Below, piece after piece: positions 1 to 12,352 of a DNA stretch of 64,000 nucleotides (its first letter is position 1; each line of letters starts with the position of its first letter). The notes under the pieces were generated by a model that saw only the letters and a list, made by a program, of their open reading frames with translations, was not told the origin of the DNA and made no database searches. Origin of the DNA: Ancylostoma caninum (lineage: Eukaryota > Nematoda > Chromadorea > Rhabditida > Ancylostomatidae); contig JBAJFG010000483.1 of the NCBI GenBank assembly GCA_037903475.1, forward strand, positions 1 through 64,000, written 5' to 3'. Position numbers and translations under genes: made by a program.

Positions 1-3000
1 TCATTAACTAAATTATGTTATTTATTTGTATTTGAACATTTAGCAACAAATGCGTAACTAGTAGTGGCAAAAATTAGCATAGCATCAAAGATAGTCAAAT
101 GCGAGATTTTGATGTAATTTACGGGAAAGTTTTGCCTATCTACTCTTGGAAAAGTGGGAAGGACACATCCCTTTCCTCCCTCTCTCTTTCCTGCAGTCGC
201 CATTGCAGTTGAGATATTATATCATTCTGGGTAGCAAAACTCCCCATGAAAAACCACTCCCGGGCACGTCGTTCATCTTCTGCCATGATTTATTCCCAGG
301 ACCGCAGTTACACAGTGATCGATGCACCGTTTAGTGAAGTTTTGGGGGTTTCTTTGGTTTTTTTTGTGCTTTTGTTCATTCTTTCTTTCCGTTTGCAGCG
401 AGGAAAAAGCACGATTGATGGGTATTGATTAAATCTGCTGGGAAGGGCACGTGGATCCATTCACACTCAAGTTATTTGGCATTCCTGCAACGATTTTTTG
501 GGAGCGGCCAGTGAACACCACGCGGAACGTGTCACTCTGACTGTCTGCGCATCTACACATTTCATTGCTACTACCATACCGCCTCAGCAGTGCAACCTCG
601 AAAAAAAATATCCTGATCCTCCAATTTTTCTATGACCCTTGTGCAAAATTGAGGATGTTTTGATGATTGGATTGGCTTTATATATGTACGAGTAAAAAAT
701 TTTGCACCGTTTCTGCAAGGTGCATGCATAGATCATTGCAAAAGCGATTTTTACGCACTATTCATGCCCTCCTGTCAACATCGATTTTTGATATCGAGAA
801 TTTTGATCTATTAGCCGCGCACCTCTTGGACATTCTCGCTCGACATGTTGGAGAATGTTCTGGAAACTGAGAGGCAGTCTGTCTTTTTTCTCTTTCCCTC
901 CATTCTGTCTTTTCTTCCTCTCTTTCTCTTCCATCCCCACTCTCTTTTTTCTTGTTCTCTCCCCTCCCTTCCTCTTTCTTTCTTTCTTTCCTTTTTTTTG
1001 TTCTCTAAACATGCATGGTATACTATCTAGCATCAATCGTTGCTTACTATAGCATCTTGTCGGTTTAGAACCTTCTATAGTACATTGCCACATTGAATTC
1101 GTTCACCTTCACATACTTCCCCAGATACTAGATTCAATCGATATTTTTTTTTTGAAAATATCCGGTTTCCTATACAATGTACACGATGGTGTATGTCTTG
1201 AAGTGCTTTTCTGAAGCATTGTTGTTTTTGTGGCGCTATAAGCGGTCTGAAGAACAAATCCTCGTCTGAGCGCAGTTTTTTCTTGGAGACACCAGTCTTC
1301 CAAGGGTTGCTAGGACTGCTTTGCCTATTGAGTGCTGAGTAGCCACTTGCTCAGTAGCGTTACTATTCTGCTGTTGGGCTGGATAAGTTACTGATACTGG
1401 TAAAAGAAATACAGTCCTTTAAATATTCTCGCAAATATCAACTTTTTTTACTTAACTTCTCACAAGAGATTTGTATGTGATTCCGGTTTTCAAAACATTC
1501 TATGTGTCCGACAATGGGAAATACTGAAGACTTTTTGCGTACTTTTCTCTTTTTTCCTTCCAGCTAGCATGGTTCTTGTGCTCTGTTTCTAGCATCAGGC
1601 CTAGAATCATGATATAACCAGATTATGAGGTGTCCTATGTAGTCAACGTCGATGCTTGAGATTTCGAGCTCCTCCAAAATTGTCTTGCTCTATTTCCTCT
1701 ACACTCTACGTACTCAGTTTCTTCCATTTCCTTTATAATTTCATTTACAGTAAAACTTCGAAGCTCATATTTTCATGGGTGTTGTAGACATTCATAAGTA
1801 ATAAAATGGAGTGAAATCATACCATTTTATCAGCTAATTTCCTCTAGGCAAAATAATTACCATAAAGGTCAAAATCTGGAATTTTGCAGCATCCACAAAA
1901 GATCCCAGAATGGATTCTGTGGGCTGTATTCCCGCAACATTTGGACTCCTTGCAAAAGATTCGACTTATATTTAAACGAAAACGTGTGCTTTCGAATCAT
2001 TGATCAAAGCATACGAAGCAAATTTGAGTGTATTTCAGCAGTAGACCAACGTAAGAATTTCTGCCAAATTAGCTCACTCTTCCTTGGTTACAATGTTATT
2101 CGGTCACGATGCACCCAGAAGTCCATAGCATAAAAGGGTGCTTTCGTTTCTTTCCATGCAAAGCTTTAATCCACCAAAAATTATGCGGGAAAATTCAAAA
2201 GGCTATATAATTTTGGCCCGTACTGTATATGAACATCATTTATTGGGAAGGAGACAGAATCGTTTGGACCGTCTAAAGTAAGTTTTATAGGTGTGTTGCA
2301 AGCTTTACTTGAAGGGGTGAAGTTGTTAAAAAAAGGGAATAACTCCTTTAAATTCGTGCAATTTGTCTTTTTTGTTGGTACCTGGTGTTTAATTTGTAGT
2401 AATGTATTCAGTATGATTTATTTCACCATATTTTTGAAAACATTTCGAGATTTGAATATTCACTGTTAGTTTTTATGTTTAATTGGCCGGATTTTTGGAA
2501 ATTTTAACGTTTTTCATGAAAATGTTACAAAATCGAAGCAAGTTGAAAGGGTGTGGGGAGGGGAGGAGTTGGGTCACCACAACGTTTTCACTGGGCCTTT
2601 GTAGAAAATATATACTAGTTGCAAGACTACTGTAGAATATTTATTTCTTCTAGAGTTTTTCGAAGATTTATTTATTTATTTAATTGCGGTGAAAGGCGTG
2701 CTATAACTAGAACAGCAGCAAATAAGTAGTGACGGAAACAAATGAGAAAGAAAAGGGAAGAAATAAAATGAATAAGAATGATTTCCCTGTTTACTGCCAC
2801 CTGCTCATTTATTATATTCATTCTTTCCGGTACTTCTGGATGCGTTTGTTCTTCCTGGACTTTTAGCTTATTTTGGATCTATTTAAGTAGATTTTATTTC
2901 AAAATCGCTTACGTCGAGTCTCCAATCGCTATTGTTCTGTGACTGGCAAAGGTCTTTTGGAAATTTTATGTGATAGGAGCCATGATGTTGGCAGATCCTT

Positions 3001-4697
3001 CTTCTTCAATGAAAACGGCCCTAGCATCAAAAAGCAACAGCTTTAATGGCTGGTTTATGGTTTATGAGGCCATTGGCTATGGTGGCGGAACGAGCTTAAC
3101 GGCATTCGGCCCTCCTGAGTTGCCTTGTGCTGGAGATTGTCTAGACAGGAGGTTACTTCATTAATGCCGTTCGTCCTAACCATTGTTTTGAATCCTGCTT
3201 TCATACTCTGTTCAAAGTGGGCAGATATTGACTTTCAGTCAATTACATCATTTGCATACCTCATAATACATCACATTTACATGTACAGCTCATCAACAAC
3301 TGTATTTGGAACAAATTGCTGTTCAGGAATGTAGCTATGTCCATATTCTGGGCTATTGCTCTTGAACATACATATAACCGGGCCAAACCAGGACCAACCA
3401 CGAACCAGCTTTGACATTCTGCACATCCCAGGTTTATGTACATACTGCCTTGGATACGCAGTGAGGCCAGACACTATTGGTTCTGTCTCAGGAACTTGAA
3501 AACTCTGGATTTTTCCCCATGACCTCGGGTGACAGATGTCGAGAAATGCTGCCTACTGACTTGCTACTGTTGGAATCCATTTTTCGTTCTCGAGAATAAG
3601 GTGTTGACCGAATAAAGATCGAATGAATTTAGTTTAAACCCTTGCTGACCACGTGATGCACATGGTGTTTCACGTCCTTTTGTCTCATTTTGGGCATGTG
3701 GTGGACATGGCACATCACGTTATTATGCTTTTATGTTCAGAATTGCACTCCTTCCCGATGCCCCTTTTCTAGGACTACATTATTTGATAGAAGAAAAAAC
3801 AACGAATCAGACTGACCTGACAGAGTTGAAACATTAATTTACCACCCTTGCAAAAATAGGCTCGGTCCGCAATGTGTTTTTTTTTCCAAAAAAAGACACA
3901 GAGCCTACTGAACTCATTTCTACTTCTTTTTTACTGTTTAGACCGCCCAGGAGTTGCTTTGATTTCAGTGCTTTGTTCATTTTTTTCTCCACTTCCTGAA
4001 TGTGTTTTTGTTTTTCGGCGTCCCCCTTCGGTGTTTGAAATATACAAGTAAATAAGCAGATATTATTGCGATGCTGATAGATCTGGTTTTTTCCATCCAT
4101 GAAAAAAATTATCATTTGTGTTCCTCAAAAATTTTAACTGATACATCATATACATTATATACATATGTATTTCCCGGACTACTGCAAAAATACTCAAGTT
4201 TTTTTTTACTGTTTCCTTTGGAAGGACTGGCTATATCAGCGTTCATCTGAATGTCTAGGAGAGTTGTCTTCAAATCTTTCCTGCACTTCAACGTAAACAA
4301 TTCGACCTCACCATTTCTATGTGACACACCGGCTCTGTGGCCGACATTTCCGCAGAACAGGCGACATTTTCCCAAAAAAAGGTCATTCTCGTGCGATATT
4401 TGAACGCTGCTCGCACACAGTGTGCTGGCCGCGAGCGACGAAAAAACTGGATTCGTTTGTCATTCATACGGACAACATTTGAAGTGCTTGTGACGGTTTG
4501 CTCAACTTTTAGACGCGTACTGTTCCAATTTTGGAGGTGGGAAGGGTTTTGTGGGGGTTGGCGAAGTTTGGGGAAAATTCTCATCACTAGCCTAATTTGT
4601 TTCCTTTTTTATCCAGTGATTTTCATTTTTCTCTAATTTTCACATGATGCTATGCTAAAACAATCTGTTGTCTTGGAGCTGTATGCATGATTGAGAT
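1..4697. other. Gene-free stretch (intergenic or intronic)
   Basis: No exon with a convincing splice-bounded open frame was found on either strand. All open frames are short and lack motifs. The region holds a long polypyrimidine tract and AT-rich DNA. The segment near 4.0-4.6 kb may include 5' sequence of the gene beginning at 4,937, but no promoter motif can be named. Confidence 0.5.
878..1006. repeat. Polypyrimidine (CT-rich) tract
   Basis: About 130 bases are almost purely C and T on the plus strand, with runs of TTTC and CTTT. Such low-complexity tracts are common in intergenic DNA. The short open frames over it are artefacts of composition. Confidence 0.85.
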
Positions 4698-4774
4698 TAA
4701 CCCAGGGTAAACCTGTTAACACCTCTCAATTTACCTATCCCTAACATGAGCGTGAGCATGTTTACCCTGGGTAA
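4698..4774. repeat. 77-bp foldback repeat
   Basis: The inverted ends TAACCCAGGGTAAAC (4,698) and GTTTACCCTGGGTAA (4,760) match at 14 of 15 positions and enclose about 47 bp. It looks like a very short foldback element 160 bp upstream of the gene starting at 4,937. A role as a regulatory hairpin cannot be excluded. Confidence 0.7.
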
Positions 4775-4936
4775 CCTAAATGATAATCTTAATGGTGATC
4801 CTGCTATTCGTTTGTAGCTTCACCTCTACGCCTGTGCCCCTTTTTGAAGCAACTATTGGTTTTCTATGGACTCCATTCGTCATGACTATGATTGTCCCTA
4901 TCGATCGATTTATCGATTTGTCAATCCATTACAGGT

Positions 4937-6493
4937 ATGATCGACTGGCAAGTCACCGAAATCCTGGCCGGCTGTCTGTTCACAGCGTTGTTCCTGGCAC
5001 TTGTACTGATAGCCACTCAATGCCTCGCATCTTGCTTCGATAATTGGCGAAGCAGCAGGTATTCTCCAGCGGTTGAACCGATCCCTCCCAGCTGTAATGA
5101 CCATGATCGTTCAGGCGAAAACCAGATCCAGAGCGGCTGCCAGACGACTATGTGGACGAGATACGCAGGCTATTGGACAGGCATAAGAAAATCATGAACG
5201 ATTACGATTTTCCTGAAGGAACAAGGGATGAGGACGACACGTTGAAAGCTGATGTGAGTTCTGGAATCCAGAATAGTCATTGTTCGAAAATGCGCAGGTG
5301 CTTCTCAAGAAATTTTCCCTGATGGACAAGCAAAATTTAATCTGTCACGAATATTGCCGCACTATTAAATCAGCCGTCCTGCGTGGGAAGACGGAACACT
5401 AAATTGTCTGCGACGAGAACTGGTCCCCAACTAAAGTAGCTCCTTTTCTTCTGTGTGTGCAAAGATTTTCTGTACAAAATTCCTTTGTAAACCCTTATTG
5501 CGAGGTCATTACAAGGTCAAGGGATGGTAATGACGTAGTAGTGAAAGGAATACTATAAAGCTGGCGAGTGGGGACCACTTCTCGCGAAAATCGTGTGCTG
5601 GCAGTGAAGGATGCAAGATTGCTCGGCCAGGTGGAGGAAAGGTGGTGGAAAGGGGTGGAGCCTTGCTCACCCTATGGAACCGGTCGGAAAATTGAAAATA
5701 TTCAGAATATTAATTTTAGTATTTAACAATCGATAACGAATATTTGGAAGAAGTGAAAAAATTTTAAAAAATAAGCTAAAACAAAATTTTTCCCCATTCC
5801 ATAAAGTATTTTCGGGAGGGATGGCGGTCCCCCTCGCATTCCAGTGACCCTGCATTGAGGGTTTCTATAGGAGTTCTCGAACAAGAATCACCAAAGAACA
5901 CAGAACTGAAGGGAATTCTTGGCTGGGGACCAGTTCTCGCTGTGAATTGTAGGCATATATTCAGTCATCAGGAATCAATAGCTTACAATCTAAAGTTCAA
6001 TTCTAAATTTGTCCGTCTTCACTGTTAATATTACGTGGATGTGGATGTCTACAAGTAGGCGTGGCCTGTCCCTCATGTGATTGGTGCATTTTTAGAGCTT
6101 CCCACTAGCTACATTTTAGGAATGGGGTCATCTCAGTTCGGGATATTAGTCAAAGGTTAAGCTATTGCTATGTGTTCCAAGTTTTTATTCCAGAGTGTCC
6201 AGCCTATAACTGAATCTGAAATTGGATCCCCAGTTAAGGTACGATCACGCACCAACTCTATGAAACTGCAAAAATTGAAGGTTAGTAATCTTCTGCCACT
6301 AATTTCTTCCTCACCTTACTCTTCACTAATTCAGGAGGAACTAGAAGAATATCGTATCCATGCTGAAGACCTCCCGCAGTCTTCGATGGAGAAATGTGAC
6401 GCTAAGCGAAGATCGTGGGGCGGATTGAACGACTCAACGTTTGATCCTGTAGAGCTGCCGAATTCCCTTGATGCGAGTGTTCAAACGACGTGA
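4937..6493 (+). CDS. Small single-pass membrane protein, unrecognised family
   Basis: Four exons (4,937-5,058; 5,115-5,253; 6,194-6,280; 6,335-6,493) join in phase into 168 residues. The start was chosen because ATG lies two bases after a CATTACAG acceptor, which fits a spliced-leader site. Residues about 8-30 (EILAGCLFTALFLALVLIAT and on) form one strong transmembrane helix. A basic patch follows, then a charged cytoplasmic-looking tail of about 130 residues rich in Asp, Glu, Arg and Lys, with a likely short coiled coil around LQKLKEELEEYRIHAEDL. There is no cleavable signal peptide, so a signal-anchor topology is likely. The stop TGA overlaps a possible donor (GAC/GTGAGT), so an extra 3' exon is possible, but AATAAA at 6,720 supports the end. 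I do not recognise the family. Confidence 0.7.
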
Positions 6494-6660
6494 GTAGATC
6501 ACTCCTATATTTTTCTGGAATTTCTAGGACTATATTTGCACTGTGCCTCTGAGCAAAGAGAATTTTGATGAAAAATATGGAAGAGGTGGAGAGAAAGGGC
6601 AAGGAGTGGAGCATTTGCTCTGGTGTATGGTGCGGCAAAAAAATTTCTCTGCCTCTCTCA

Positions 6661-6700
6661 GGTTGGTGGTGGGTTAAGCAAGGGTTGGTGGTGGGTTAAG
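6661..6700 (+). repeat. Two tandem 18-bp repeats in the 3' UTR
   Basis: GGTTGGTGGTGGGTTAAG occurs twice, separated by CA plus G. It falls in the presumed 3' UTR of the 4,937-6,493 gene, upstream of its polyadenylation signal. Confidence 0.7.
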
Positions 6701-6719
6701 TTAGAGATGCAAACAAGAA

Positions 6720-6725
6720 AATAAA
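6720..6725 (+). other. Putative polyadenylation signal AATAAA
   Basis: A canonical AATAAA lies about 230 bp after the stop codon at 6,493 and is in the right orientation for that gene. Confidence 0.5.
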
Positions 6726-6943
6726 ACGATGGTGATTTTTAAGAATTGTTTCCTTCCGGTATACTGTGCTTGACGGAAAATCTCTTTCTTTCGTAGACAA
6801 AACTAAAATTGTGGTGATCGGAAGTTACAGATGGCAGGAAATTGATGTTACCTTTGACTTTTTTATTAAAATTGATCCCGAAAAAAAAATCACAGCGTTT
6901 GTTTATGCAGATTTGATGCAAATAAAGGCGGGTCAATCACTGT

Positions 6944-7526
6944 TACATCACAGAATACTGCCCGGCTGATCTGACGCGCCGCATCACCTACGCGCCGCGA
7001 TAGACCAGCCGGACGCAGTTGTTGTCAGGCTGTGTTTTCCAACGTTTTCTTTGTGTCGTTGTCTTCATTCCGGAATCCTCTCATTTAATTTGATTTCGTT
7101 TGTCTTATTTACAATGTCTTGTATATACAATAGTGGATCACGAGCATAAGGAACTAGAAGAGAAGCTCTCCAGAATCCGAAAAAAAAAAATCCGAAGTTA
7201 TTTCAAGGTGTATCCCTGTTGCGTAAAGTATGAGTGTCAGTATTTTGACAAAGGATTTTTCTGCTTATATAATTACAATTATATAAGCAATTACATTACT
7301 ATAATTATATTTGTATATAATTATAATTGAATTGTGTATATTGTTATTGTGAGCGTCATGGTCCACCCCTTGTTATTGAAGGTGTTATGCCAAAAGAAAA
7401 ATCATGAAAACATAAACAAAACATCAATACTGGCAACACCCGACAGTCGCAGCACCTAGCTGGTCCACGCATCGCGTAGGAAGTGCGGCGCGGCAGACCA
7501 GACGGGCGGTGTTCTGTGATGCAAAA
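6944..7526. repeat. Inverted pair of GC-rich palindromic MITE ends
   Basis: Plus-strand bases near 6,944-7,006 (CATCACAGAATACTGCCCGG, then a CGCGCCGC core) recur inverted at 7,437-7,526. The same family is seen at 40.2-40.9 kb and 62.5 kb. Between the arms lies an AT-rich near-perfect palindrome (7,263-7,288). A coding-like 156-codon minus frame crosses the right arm and is not believed. Confidence 0.65.
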
Positions 7527-9290
7527 GTGTTTTGAAGACTTGGATGTAGAAGTAAATTCAATGAAAAATATTAGTCTCAGTACTAAATAATTACATATGT
7601 GTATGAGTAGAGTGCACGAATCTCTTTTGGTTTCGTACGCGTCACATAATTTTTCCACTTCAGAGCAACACTGGATCGCATGCGGGTGGCGCAGAAAATT
7701 GAAACCACTGTGTGACGTCATCGACGAATTTCTCATCATTTCGTGTTCCTCAGTCTGCCTTGTGACTGTTTTTCCTTGAATGACGTCATTGGCTATTGAG
7801 CAGTTCATTTCAGGCCTTGGGATCATTCCGCTCTAATAAGGAATTCTGCAGTACGGACTTCTCTCTGAAAAGTACCATAGCACAGCGCATTAGTCTCACT
7901 GGCTAGCCACTTTATTCTATGAACACGTAGAATAAAATCACTAGCTGTAGTTAGCCAAGACATAGTATCGCTTCCTGTAGTACGGTAGCTTGACGAAGTC
8001 CGCTTTTGCGACGCAGTGGTCTTGACGTGTGATTTGAACTGCTTACCGATTATGCCGCCTTCACGATCGATATACATGCTTTGAATGTCGTCATTTGCTC
8101 AAAATAGAAGGCGGAGAAAATTCAGCCGAGAACATGGCAATAGCCTCACGAGCTTTCCTTCTGTCCTTGTCGTGACGTTTGCTATTCCACATCATCGCTT
8201 TATGGCGCTTTTCGGTCTGGAGCGGATTGTAAAGTACACATGTTAAGTGATATTGCTAAAATAGCGATTGATACCCATGCTTTCCAGGCTTGGTTTTGGA
8301 GGCGACTGTCTGGTTCCATTTTTCGGACTGAACTTCTCTAAAACAATATTCCATGCACTTGTTCATGAATCTTGCCAGGAACTGTGCTTCTGCGGCAAGG
8401 CCGATTAATTTTCTCAAGCAATCGCGACTGCTTTCTAGTGTTTTTTCCACTTCTTGCATACCTCAAGGCTTAACGATCGATCTCATGATTGTACAGTTTG
8501 AATGTTTTATCCAGTGCATGTATATTTTGAAGAAAAATTGATAAAAATTCCATTTGAAAGTAATTTTTTGTGGAGTGCGAGTGGAGAAGGCGTTGAGTTG
8601 AGCGTCTGCAAGGCTCCAGTCAGTCGTTCACATTATTTACATATGGAAGTTAGATACGCAATGCGTGGGTATTAGTGATTCTGTGCCTACTTATTGTTAG
8701 ACGCGTTATTCCTCAGATCCCCCCATACTGGTAAGCCTCACCATGAAGTTCATTGGTAACCAGTAATGAGTATACGTCATCGATGTCCATAAATTGACAT
8801 TACTAGAACTCCTCGCAGTGGCAATTTCCCAGCTGAGAGTAGTTCGAGACATGTTTTTCATTGTCGAATGATTTTGAACTACAACATCCTTATCAATACT
8901 ACAGTGATGGTAAACTGCTATTGCATTGCAGAAAACAAGGTCGCACCGCGCCCCCTATGGGGTGCGGCGGACCATCTGAGAGCTGTGGTTGTCAGACACT
9001 GCTAGCTTATTTGCTTATGTCCATCGTCGAAGACAGGGAATGCAGGTGCAGAGAGGAAAAAAAGCTGCAGCATACATATCCTTCTTTCCTTTAAACAACA
9101 ATGTGAATCTCTTCAATCTCTTTTTTCATATACTAGAATTCCTCTCTTCCGTAGTGATCCATGCAATAACGTCTACGCATTCAGTATATATCTGGGTCCT
9201 CTCGCCCTACTCGGGAATGTTCTCAGAAAATTCAGTTTCTATTCATTTTTCACACGTAACTGTGTAAGACGAGTAGGCTCGTTGGAATTA
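7527..9290. other. No confident gene; coding-like minus-strand pieces
   Basis: Minus-strand frames at 8,256-8,459 and 7,823-8,077 have plausible amino-acid composition, but they do not join in phase with each other or with a neighbour. No motif was recognised. They could be a decayed transposon or an unassigned gene fragment. Confidence 0.3.
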
Positions 9291-10552
9291 CAGGGTGCTA
9301 CAAAATTATGATAGGGAATTTCACTTGGTTTTTTTTTCTCGTGAGGTTGGAATGACTTCGACTATACATTCGTACAGCCATTGGCCTACGTTATCGATGC
9401 GATCTAGAAAAGACTTGAGATCGGTAAATATGCGCATGGCAGAAAGCGGGAATGGTGAGGAAGAGATTTCGCGGCTGCTGAATACTCCACATTCGACCGT
9501 TTTGAAGGCTCTGAAGCGCTTCCAAGAGAAAGGGACCAGGGGATTCGCCCAGGAACAGCTCGATCGAGAACCAGAAATAACACACGTAACCAAAAGAAGG
9601 TTCAAAGTCGGATCGGAAGAAAGCCTTGAACTAAAAAGGGTTCTACGAGGAAAACTGCAAAGCCGATTGGAATTTTGAGGGAATCTATACGGATGATCAT
9701 CAGAGAGGCTGGACTGAAGGCGTATAAGGTAGTGAAAGGTCATCTGATTACTGAGCACGCGAAAGCCAAACGGTTGGAACGGTGCAAAAGGCTGAGGAAA
9801 CGTTTTGCACCTGGACGGCATCGGAAGATCCTGTTTTTGGACGAGAAATGGTTCGATGTCGAACGAGCTCACAATCGTCAAAATGACCGGGTATGGTTGA
9901 AGAGAAAGCCACCACTAGAGGAGAGGATGATAACTAGAAGGCAAAAACCAAGGTAAGTGATGGTCTGGTCTGGATTAATATACAGTGGCAAGACTCCATT
10001 CATCTTCGCACACGAAGGAGTCAAGGTCCAAGAACCTCAGTATTGCGCGATCCTGGAATACAAGGTTTTGCCTTGGGCCCCACGGTATTTTGGAAAACAG
10101 ATGTGGACCTACCAACAGGATGGCGCCGCATCTTGTAAGTCCGGAGGGATGCATGAATGGAGTGCGAGAAACTTTCTGGACTTCATTTCGGTGGACCTAA
10201 GTCTACAACGTCCTTACCACTGGCCAGGAATTTCAACTGATTTGGACCCATTAGACTATTTCTTGGAAATAGTGGAGTCATTTGCCTGTGCGAAGTCCCA
10301 CTCCACAGTTGAAGGGCAGAAAAGGGTTTTCACAAAAGCCTGGAATAATCGTCCCATAGACATCATTGCCAGAGCAGTGGATGACTTCCCAGGGCGACTG
10401 AAGTGTATCGAAGCGAATAGCGGTTATTTTAAGCAGCACTAATTGCTACGACTTATAGCCTCCTAACATACACTCCTAACATGTTTCCTCTCACACAAAG
10501 GTTGTTGACATTTGATTGTGAAATATCCGTTCCATAATTTCGTGTCATCCCA
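9291..10552 (+). mobile_element. Tc1/mariner-superfamily DNA transposon (inactive)
   Basis: The left end, CAGGGTGCTACAAAATTATG, directly follows a TA dinucleotide (9,289-9,290). The right end near 10,534-10,552 is its imperfect inverted copy (CATAATTTCGTGTCATCCCA on the plus strand). These are terminal inverted repeats of about 20 bp at about 75% identity. The size, about 1.26 kb, is typical for a one-gene Tc1-like element. The flanking TA at the right end is mutated. Confidence 0.85.
9295..10442 (+). pseudogene. Tc1-like transposase, broken by frameshift and stop
   Basis: The frame runs in three pieces (9,295-9,678, 9,675-9,956, 9,957-10,442). There is a frameshift near 9,675 and an in-frame TAA at 9,954-9,956. 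The N-terminal piece has a helix-turn-helix (SRLLNTPHSTVLKALKRFQE). The catalytic core shows the first Asp in ILFLDEKWFD and the second in TYQQDG. The third acidic position, in DPLDYFLE, is Asp rather than the Glu of Tc1/Tc3, which places it in a DDxD group; 44 residues separate the last two. C-terminal residues (DDFPGRLKCIEANSGYF) match the end of Tc1-type transposases. It cannot encode an active enzyme as it stands. Confidence 0.9.
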
Positions 10553-12352
10553 TGGTCTCCGACTCGCATACGTTTTTAGGTTTTAGTTCGGGAACTGTAT
10601 TGGCAGATACTCTCGACATCAGTTGCTATGAAGTTTGCCTTACCCGTACGGACTTAAGGGGCTGTTGTAGTTGTATGTAGGAAAAGCGAGAAAAAACATG
10701 CCTAAGTCAAAGTGACAGTTGTATTTGTCAAGCGCTTAACCCCCACCTCTTTAAGGCATAAGAAGAGGCAAGCCGGCCTCCCTCTTCGGAAGAGGTGAAG
10801 TCCATTCACTCGCTTGCTCTATATACTCCGCGTCTCGTTAGAACTCGTTTCTTAGAGTTTTTTTCTTATTTTCTGTTTATAGTGGTTCCATTCTTGTTTT
10901 GTTAAGACAGAAAGGCGTCCTATTTTGCCCAATTCTTTCATTCAGTTTAGTTTCGACTCTTCTTTTTCTTCTGTACTCATCAGCCTGTTATCTCTGTTGA
11001 ACTAAACTCGTAATCCTGAGTACATAAAACATCCAATCTGAGACTTTTCCTCTCGTATACACCATACATAAACCAGTGCACTATCATTGCTTGTTTCATT
11101 TGGATGACGTATCTTGCTAAGGCGGAGTAGTGGATGAAGAAACAAGTTTCACCGTAACATAACTCGCTATATCAGACTTGCTTACTGTTTTTTTCGAATT
11201 TCTATTAGAGTTCCGTCTTTCCAGACAAACCACTCGGGTATTGCTCAATTTGAGTACAGGAGGTGCGGCGTAAATGCTGTGTCAAAATATATGGCTAGAC
11301 CCATCCTTACTGCAATGCAGCTTTCCATGCGAAATTTTACTTTTCACATTGTCACCTTTCCTGTGTATTACCTCCAGTCAAACCAATGTTTCCCGTTACA
11401 ACACGTTCGAAATTGAAAGCAACCGAGATACTCTCACGAAGCCTTACCCTACCATCTTGTTCCTTGGTTCGCTATCTTTCGCAGCAACATCACTGCATCG
11501 TCCAATTTGTATGGTAATGTTTTACTGTCGAAGGGCTGTTCTCGTCTATATGCCACACACATGTCGCTATTTCACAATCCGCGAAAATCCACCAGAAACA
11601 AATCCGCTGCTAAATTGCCGGAGGCAGGGCTAGGCAGACATAGAATCATGAGCTTTGCAGAAGGCGATGAATATGTACACTGGTCAGATAGATTACTAGA
11701 AAACGCCAAGAATAGCATGTTCACAGCGAATCGCATTAGTGTGAGAAAAGGCAGAACCTAATAATGCTACTTGAAAGGCCGCAAAATATGTGCACCGACG
11801 ATGCTTTCTGAAGTGATACTCTACTGTTCAATGTGGAAAGGAGCCTCATTAGTGAAAATCGCTCAGTGCCGGCGCAGTTCTTTAACACATCAGATGCGGT
11901 AGGAACGTTTTTTTTGCAGATTACAGTTGACCTTTATCATCGTTGAAGTTTATGTTTCAGAAAGCGCCCACACGCCTGAATTTCGCGCTGAATGAAACAC
12001 CTCTCTGCTAGAGATAAAGGATAGTTTTGGGAAGAAGGTTTACATACTAATCTATCCATTGAAAATCGGCCAGTTAGGACAGCGGCTTCCTTGACATCGA
12101 TGGTATGGTTCGGGCATGTGGTAAGTAACTCATTGGTGCCACAGTGTGAGACTGCTCATCGTACAAGAGGAAAGGTATAGGAAGTGATCTGCAAGAGTTT
12201 AAGTGACTAGTGTTAAAGAGCAATTAAGGTTTAGTTTCCTGTGACGAGAATTATTACCAAATAATTTTGACAGAGTATTTACGCCGCCCTCTCGACAAAA
12301 TGGTGATTTAAAAGTGGATTGAAAAGCTCAGAAATTTTCAAACAGCACAAGG
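10553..12352. other. No gene recognised
   Basis: Open frames exist on the plus strand at 11,274-11,633 and 11,507-11,761, but they overlap in different frames, have no motif and lack a convincing splice context. The first exons (signal peptide) of the large gene beginning at 16,013 could lie here, but I could not find them. Confidence 0.4.

Noticed and set aside
7131..7207. Exon-like VDHEHKELEEKLSRIRKKKI as a 3' exon of the 4,937 gene
   Set aside because: Its phase does not match the last donor, and a stop codon plus AATAAA already end the gene.
7356..7826. 156-codon minus open frame
   Set aside because: It crosses a palindromic MITE arm and has no motif or splice support; openness is explained by composition.
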